A stretch of 64,000 nt of DNA from Oncomelania hupensis. Its lineage: Eukaryota; Mollusca; Gastropoda; Littorinimorpha; Pomatiopsidae. Positions 58,300-64,000 of the stretch are shown in pieces. Under the pieces are notes generated by a model. The model did no database searches. It saw only the letters and a program-made list of their open reading frames with translations, and had not been told where the DNA came from. The stretch's first letter is position 1, and each line of letters starts with the position of its first letter. Where the stretch lies: contig CM072527.1 in NCBI GenBank assembly GCA_036898135.1, forward strand, positions 330,558 to 394,557. The letters are read 5' to 3'. Position numbers and translations under genes: made by a program.

Positions 58300-59217
58300 A
58301 TGTCTGATTTAAAACGGTCAGCTAAGTCACCTCCAGCTAGCACTCTGCAGGATGACAAAAAACATCGTCAGTCCTTGGATGATTCTGTAGAATCTGTTGA
58401 CCTCTCTGAACTGACCGTACTTCATTCCGGAGCTCGCGATTTCCTAAATAGTACCCTCATAGACAGGTCAGTTGGTGACACTAGTTATGCTGCTGTTGCT
58501 GCCAAGAGTCCAATATCATCAGAGCTTAAAACAGCTCTACATCAAGAACTTCGAGCTCTGCTCTGTGATCCTTTCATCCTTGACATGCAGTCCAAAGCTT
58601 TGGCTGCAGAGCTGAGAAAGGAGATTGATGGCTTGAAGAGGAAGCTTGTGGAGCGGGATGAAACAATCATCAAATTACAAGACAGAGTTGACGAATTGGA
58701 GCAGTATGGTCGTCGCAGCTCTGTGAGAATCACTGGGGTTCCTGAGTCACCGTCTGAGAATACAGACAAGATTGTGATGGCACTGGCGTCTGCTATTGAA
58801 GCGGAGTTAGACCTGGGGGTTGACCGCAGTCACCGTGTGGGAGAGAAGAAAGATGGCACTGCCCGCCCAATCATTGCCAAATTCGTGTCCTACTCTGACA
58901 AAGCTGCACTAATGGTTAACCGAAAAAAATTGTCCAAGGTGAGCGGTGAAAAGATCTTCCCATCTTTGGCCTGGCCTCTGCCCCCTGCAGGCAGGTCTAG
59001 TGGCAAGCAGTACGTGAATCGTATATACATTAACGATGACTTGACCAAGGCCAGGACTGATGCAGGTGGTAGGGCCAGATACCTCAAGAAATCAGGCATC
59101 ATTAAAGATACCTGGACCTTCGGCGGAAAAATATTCGTGAAAACGAATGACGAGAAGGTGCATACAGTTATTAAGAGAGCTGATCTCCTGAAGTTCGGTG
59201 ACAAGACAACAATTTGA
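58300..59217 (+). CDS. LINE ORF1 protein (305 aa), CR1/L2/L1-type RNA-binding
   Basis: ORF1 proteins coat LINE RNA and act as chaperones. I use the ATG at 58300 (MSDLKRSAKSPP) because the frame upstream has no ATG. Residues ~95-145 form a coiled coil (ELRKEIDGLKRKLVERDET, then IIKLQDRVDELEQYGRR). The RRM-like part follows (SSVRITGVPES, then SHRVGE, RPIIAKFVSYSDKAALM, then a YINDDLTKAR motif ~255), and a C-terminal domain (WTFGGKIFVKTND). No CCHC knuckle is seen. The frame is intact. It is followed by a T/A-rich stretch with two AATAAA signals (~59683, 59711). Confidence 0.8.
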   Translation: MSDLKRSAKSPPASTLQDDKKHRQSLDDSVESVDLSELTVLHSGARDFLNSTLIDRSVGDTSYAAVAAKSPISSELKTALHQELRALLCDPFILDMQSKALAAELRKEIDGLKRKLVERDETIIKLQDRVDELEQYGRRSSVRITGVPESPSENTDKIVMALASAIEAELDLGVDRSHRVGEKKDGTARPIIAKFVSYSDKAALMVNRKKLSKVSGEKIFPSLAWPLPPAGRSSGKQYVNRIYINDDLTKARTDAGGRARYLKKSGIIKDTWTFGGKIFVKTNDEKVHTVIKRADLLKFGDKTTI

Positions 59218-61568
59218 GACTTTGTGACTATATCTGTATATCTGGATGTCTCATAAATGTCCAACATTCATAAGAGGGATCAACAAAACAAAACAACACA
59301 CAAATGAAACCAAAACTAAACCAAAAATGAAACAACACACACACAAAAATGCACCCGTAGTAACAAACCAGGACCTGAAAACGAAGCAAGACTGTTTGAT
59401 CTACAGAGATTTTATAATACATTCAGACCTACCTGTTGTGATTTGTTAGGCTGTTTGAGTTTGATGTCTCAGCTGATTGAACTGTTTTAATTGCTGATGA
59501 AAGTTGGTGATCACTATGGTTCGACTAAACAGTGATTCAAATAGGCCTTAGCTGCTATTGCCTGTGCGACTAACTGATTTACAAAATTGTCACTATGTTA
59601 TTTTTTTTAATTTCATTTTTAAGGTGTAATAAGGTGTAATAATCAGTATTATTTGTCTGTTTTTTTATTTTATATATATATTGAATAAATATAAATATTG
59701 TAATATTGAATAAAATTTATATATATACTTATTTCCTATCTACTTATTTATTTTAAAGCAATTCTCAGTGTGTCGCCACACATCCTGCAGTAAAGCCCAA
59801 ACCCCACCTATCGTCAAATAGTAAGCGAGCGCCACTGGTATCGGATTGTGGGATGGGTAAGGGGAAGAGGATAACATTCAAACAAAGCCTTTCTATACCA
59901 TTAATTCTAATAGTTGCCATTAATTTTTTTTTCTTTTTTTAAATCCCAACTAATTATGTCTCGGCCTACCATGCATATGTATGAAAAAATATATTCGTTC
60001 TATGTATAAAGTTATCAAGAACTCACTATTACTTAACTCTTCAAAACCAAGAATTTATTATCGCTAAACTCCTCGGAAAAGAATTATCATGAAATGAAAT
60101 TGCTTAATTATAATTGTACGAAGTATTTGAATACTGGGGAATATCTCATCTTGACTATCTCGATCAATAAATGTTAGATTCGCCTGTTTCTGCCTCTCAG
60201 AGCTGTGTTGTTTAACATTTAGATTATTTATTACGATATAATTATATATATTTTTACAATTATTTCTTATTTCCCCCTCAGTGATCAAATGTTAGGACCT
60301 ACTCATATCATACCCAGCATCAACATAACTTCATGTAGGCCTACTCTCTCGTTTTGAATTCTCAAGTATTGATTATAAACATTGTTTTGTGTCATGCTAC
60401 CATTGCTATCATAATCGTGATTAAAGAAGCTAATTGTAATTAGGTTTAAGAATGTACCAAAATTGCTGGTGGCAGCGACGGTGGAGGAGTGATGTCCTTG
60501 CCGTGACCATATTATCTTGGCGAAGGTGGTCGAGATGCTGGCGATGATGATCGTGATGATGATAATAATAATTTTGCTTTATTGTTGTTTTTGCCTTTAT
60601 CTTTATATTTGCTTCAGTAGTATTGTTCAGTAGTATTGTTATTTTATTACTACTTCTACATGATCTATCTTTTTGCTCTGCATATTAGCCTTTTTTAGCA
60701 TCCAAACGCATACATAATTACCTGTTGTATTACCACATTACAAGATCATTGTGCTATACCTTGCTCATACATATACATTGTATATGTATGTATGTGTGTA
60801 TATGTGTATGTATGTATATATGTATGCATATGTGTATAGATATGTATAAGCATAATTTTTTTATTTTGCTGCTGTTGTTGAAAATGTTTATATGTTTATT
60901 TAGCGGAATGTAAATTGCACTTAACATTAGTTGCATCAATGTATATTGGAATTATGCAGTATTGTTAGTACTAGACATACTGCTAGCGCCGTAAGGTTTA
61001 CTGGTGACTGTTGTTGCAACATACGGTCTTCCCTCGGCCTCCCTCCCTCCCTCTACACACTCCACACTTCTGATCATGTAACATTACACAGATTTCATTA
61101 CACATATGAATTTGTAACTCTTACATAAACCAAATGTCAAATTTCTTCGATGAAGAAATTCAGAAACATTAAATATTCACACACAACTGAAGCACGACTT
61201 ATACCTTACGCACTGCAGATCACCACTAATACTACCACATCACATAAATCATAAAGGCACTGACACACTCCAGTACAACAAATGCTCGGGATATCTACGC
61301 ATACACACACAAACACATGCCTATCTTATTTTGTGTCGCAAATGGGTTTGTTGAGATCCCCTGACGGCGATGCTGCTGTGTCCCTCAGACAAGCGTTGAA
61401 AAACGCAAATGTTCGTCATGTATTATCTTTTTCTTCAACTTAAGTTCATATACCAATTCTTTCTGTCTTTTTTAAACCTTTTGAGAGAGCTTTTGAGAGA
61501 GAGCAAAATCAACCGTATCATGCCTACCTTCACATTCTACATTCTAATCAGTGCAATAACCTAAAATA
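59218..61568. other. Long inter-ORF region
   Basis: There is no coding frame. It holds two AATAAA motifs near 59683-59715, a (TATG)n-like microsatellite at 60780-60850 and (TCCC)n near 61038-61050. It is either a long spacer of the LINE or separates two different elements. Confidence 0.5.
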
Positions 61569-64000
61569 ATGAATATCGAAATAAATCATTACAGATGTGT
61601 GGTAGGCCTTTTCTGCAATGTTGCTAGGACACTGGGACGCATGTTGTCATTCCTAACCCTGTATTCTATACTCCCGTTCTTTATTATTCTACAGCTAGGA
61701 AATAATGGACTCTGTGTATCACTTCTACTGTTTATCTTGACACATTCCTGTATTAAAGAAAGAAACAACACTGTCTTTCAAGATAATTTCCCTGACAATT
61801 TTTTAATCTTTTTATGTCTCAGTTCCTATTCCTTCTACAAATTCCTCTTATTACTCAAATCAGGTGACATTGAAACTAACCCGGGCCCAAACACTAACGA
61901 TTGTGGCAACATCTCCATAGCTCACGTAAACGCATGCAGTCTTCGAAACAAAATTCCTCTCTTTGAAGCAGAATGCAACAAGTTTGATATTATTGCAGTA
62001 TCAGAAACATGGCTTTCTAAAGCCATGGTCACACAGCCATTTACGGCTGAATCACGGCCAAAGCGCGTCCAAAATTTGTTACCCGTGGAGTGGACGTTGT
62101 TGTTCGCGTTGATGTCGAGGTTAAGACGAGCTACGGTCGAGGTATAGACGTGGCAGGACGCGGGGAGAAATCTGAACGCGGCAAAGATCTTGCCTCGGTC
62201 ACACAGCACTCCACGTCTTAATCACGTACAAAAAGTTCGGAAAATCTGGTGGACGTGGTCGTACGTGGTAATTTTCGGTCAATTTTGGTTTGGCCGTGCT
62301 TTGGACGGGGTATGGCCGTCGGCGGCTGTTCCACTGCTGAAGCACTGCAACCACGTCCAGCCACGTGTAAGCCTAAAAATAAATTTGCACATGTTCACGA
62401 GAGGGAAAAAGGCGACACTGCGCGTGCCGAGGTCTAAGAAAATCAGAAGTGATACAGAAGTGATTAGGCAGTGATCAGGACGTCTTTCGAACGTGTTCGA
62501 GACGTCGTTAGGTAGTGCTATGTACGTGGAAAAATTCCATTTGTCAGTGATAAGCCGCTAAACACACGCTATTTCCCGTGATTCCAACGCGGTACATGCG
62601 TCCAATGACCGTGCTCTGGCCGTGACTGAACGCTAAACTTTCGCGTCTTACCGCGTCTCCCCAAGTTTTAATCACTGCCGTAACACGGATTACCACGCGT
62701 GTTTCACGTGTGTTGCACGTCTTTACCGCGTGCGTTACCCGTGGTTGTGCGCGGGCTAAAATTTTGAGCAGTTCAAAACTTTTTGCCGCGTCCGATGCCG
62801 TTCAGATTTCTCCCCGCGTCCTGCCACGTCTATACCTCGACCGTAGCTCGTCTTAATCTCGACATCAACGCGAACAACAACGTCCACTCCACGGGTAACA
62901 AATTTTGGACGCGCTTTGGCCGTGATTCAGCCGTCCAAAGCACCGCCAAAGCAAAATTGACCGAAAATTACCACGCACGACCACGTCCACCAGATTTTCC
63001 GAACTTTTTGTACGTGATTAAGACGTGGAGTGCTGTGTGACCATGGCTTTACCGAGGCAAGATCTTTGCCGCGTCCGATGCCGTTCAGATTTCTCCCCGC
63101 GTCCTGCCACGTCTATACCTCGACCGTAGCTCGTCTTAACCTCGACATCAACGCGAACAACAACGTCCACTCCACGGGTAACAAATTTTGGACGCGCTTT
63201 GGCCGTGATTCAGCCGTAAATGGCTGTGTGACCATGGCTTAACCAACACGACAACAACTCGTTACTTCTCTCGAACTTTCATCCTCCTGTTAGATTAGAC
63301 AGACCAGGAAGCGCCTATGGTGGCGTAGCTGTCTATGTTAGAAACAATCTTTACTGCAAACCTAGACTTGACCTAGCCATCCCTGACCTAGAAGCCGTGT
63401 GGATTGAAACAAAACTAAACAATCATGAAGCCCTGTTAGTTGGTTCCTTCTATCGCCCACCGAGCGCTAACATACAATACTGGAATTTAATTAGTGAGAG
63501 CATAAATAAAGCAAACGACGATATGAAGAAATATATTGTATTAGGCGACTTTAATACAGATTGGCTTAACAACCCATCACACCACTACCTTGATATTATA
63601 AATCTCTTCCAGCTCCATCAGTTAGTCCAATCACCCACACGTATTACCGCCACCACCAGCTCTTGTATTGATCATATCTTAACACAAAGTCCTAGTCTAA
63701 TCAAAGCCGTCGATGTTTCTCCTCCTTTCTGTAGTGATCATAGTGTTCCTTACGTTACTCTTAACCAAAAATCTATCAAAAACATCAGATTTAAGCGCAC
63801 TCTTTACAACTATGATAAAATAGACACAGACAAATTCCATGCACTACTGAATCAGGAAGATTGGAACAAAATATTTTCAGATTTTACTGTGGACGAAAGT
63901 TGCGAAATATTTACTAAAACATTCTTTGAAATAGCCAAACTTTGCATGCCTGTAAAAACTGTCACAATACGCCCACACGACGCGCCATGGTTCAATAATG
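61569..64000 (+). pseudogene. LINE ORF2 with hydrophobic leader, 2A motif and APE endonuclease, split by a MITE
   Basis: The frame starts at ATG 61569 (in-frame TAA 12 nt upstream). Residues ~26-57 and ~79-96 are hydrophobic. Residues 93-107 (LLLLKSGDIETNPGP, 61845-61889) are a canonical 2A motif, so translation should release a 106-residue leader and restart at Pro107. The endonuclease follows: ISIAHVNACSLRNKI, DIIAVSETWLS. After the MITE (62021-63239) the same frame continues from 63241: GSAYGGVAVYVRNNL, SFYRPPS, VLGDFNTDW, SSCIDHIL, CSDHSVP and the L2/CR1-like TIRPHDAPWFNN at the window end. The RT lies beyond the window. Confidence 0.85.
62021..63239. mobile_element. Palindromic MITE (1219 bp), TSD TAA, PIF/Harbinger-like
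   Basis: The ends are exact inverted repeats AGCCATGGTCACACAGCC...GGCTGTGTGACCATGGCT, flanked by TAA (62018-62020, 63240-63242). Removing it with one TAA restores the ORF2 frame exactly. A 3-bp TWA duplication is the PIF/Harbinger signature. Long arms: 62021-62194 is inverted at 63060-63239, and 62195-62345 is inverted at 62936-63046. A third copy of the outer arm lies at 62782-62935. No transposase is present. Confidence 0.8.

Larger units (their letters stand above)
57726..64000 (+). mobile_element. CR1/L2-like LINE with ORF1 and ORF2, continuing past the window
   Basis: It starts near a YY1-like CAAGATGGCGG (57734), as many LINE 5' UTRs do. A ~570-bp leader precedes ORF1 (58300-59217). 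ORF2 begins at 61569 and is open to the window end apart from the MITE at 62021-63239. Treating it as one element is an inference: the ORFs are 2.35 kb apart, which is long. Confidence 0.6.

Noticed and set aside
62190..63242. Several 60-95-codon frames inside the palindromic MITE
   Set aside because: Related frames recur because the arms repeat; none resembles a transposase.

Overview
This window looks like a repeat-saturated animal genome, most probably a mollusc (gastropod-like). The signs are spliceosomal introns, several non-LTR retrotransposon clades, LTR elements, MITEs, long microsatellites, and a GIMAP/AIG1-type GTPase gene of the kind known to be expanded in snails and bivalves. The taxon is an inference. 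There are no bacterial-style operons, and nearly all open frames are transposon remnants or microsatellite translations.

Assembly layout: positions 1-17315 and 24561-41915 are two near-identical copies of one ~17.3-kb block, in the same order and orientation. The first copy ends exactly at a gap of exactly 500 N (17316-17815). This is what an uncollapsed second haplotype at a scaffold join looks like, although a recent true duplication is not excluded. Repeats described in copy 1 recur in copy 2 shifted by about 24.56-24.61 kb.

Host gene: one well-supported gene lies on the minus strand at 34908-44819. It has five coding exons, all with consensus splice sites and matching phases, and encodes a 404-residue protein. 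The protein has an N-terminal AIG1 GTPase domain with an intact P-loop and a second, degenerate AIG1-like half without a P-loop lysine. At least one upstream non-coding exon is likely (45308-45365). The same gene lacking exon 1 is present in copy 1 (10312-15999). Exon 4 is bracketed by complementary trinucleotide arrays.

Mobile elements by region: 1-1072 and 23932-25630 hold L2/CR1-like LINE 3' ends. 3981-4438 is a short LINE 3' end with a 16-bp target duplication. 6897-8370 is a solo LTR with TG...CA ends and a 5-bp TSD, inside a LINE 3' UTR. 8705-10086 is a TIR element. 12049-12254 is a MITE. 12929-15317 is a decayed RTE-like LINE. 16022-16893 is a LINE 3' end inside a pentanucleotide array. 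17816-19610 is a decayed L2-like LINE. 19949-21690 holds tRNA-like SINE heads, microsatellites and a G-rich minisatellite. 22375-22605 and 43511-44040 are RTE 3' ends.

The right third holds two deep nests. At 49972-55570 a Ty3/gypsy-like LTR element (LTRs, a PBS-like site, gag; pol deleted) sits in a TGACCTTGA-rich repeat. It contains a nearly complete RTE-like LINE, which in turn contains a SINE-like insert. At 56892-64000 a 5' RTE fragment is interrupted by a large CR1/L2-like LINE (ORF1 58300-59217, ORF2 from 61569). Its ORF2 begins with a hydrophobic leader and a 2A ribosome-skipping motif and is split by a palindromic MITE with a TAA target duplication.
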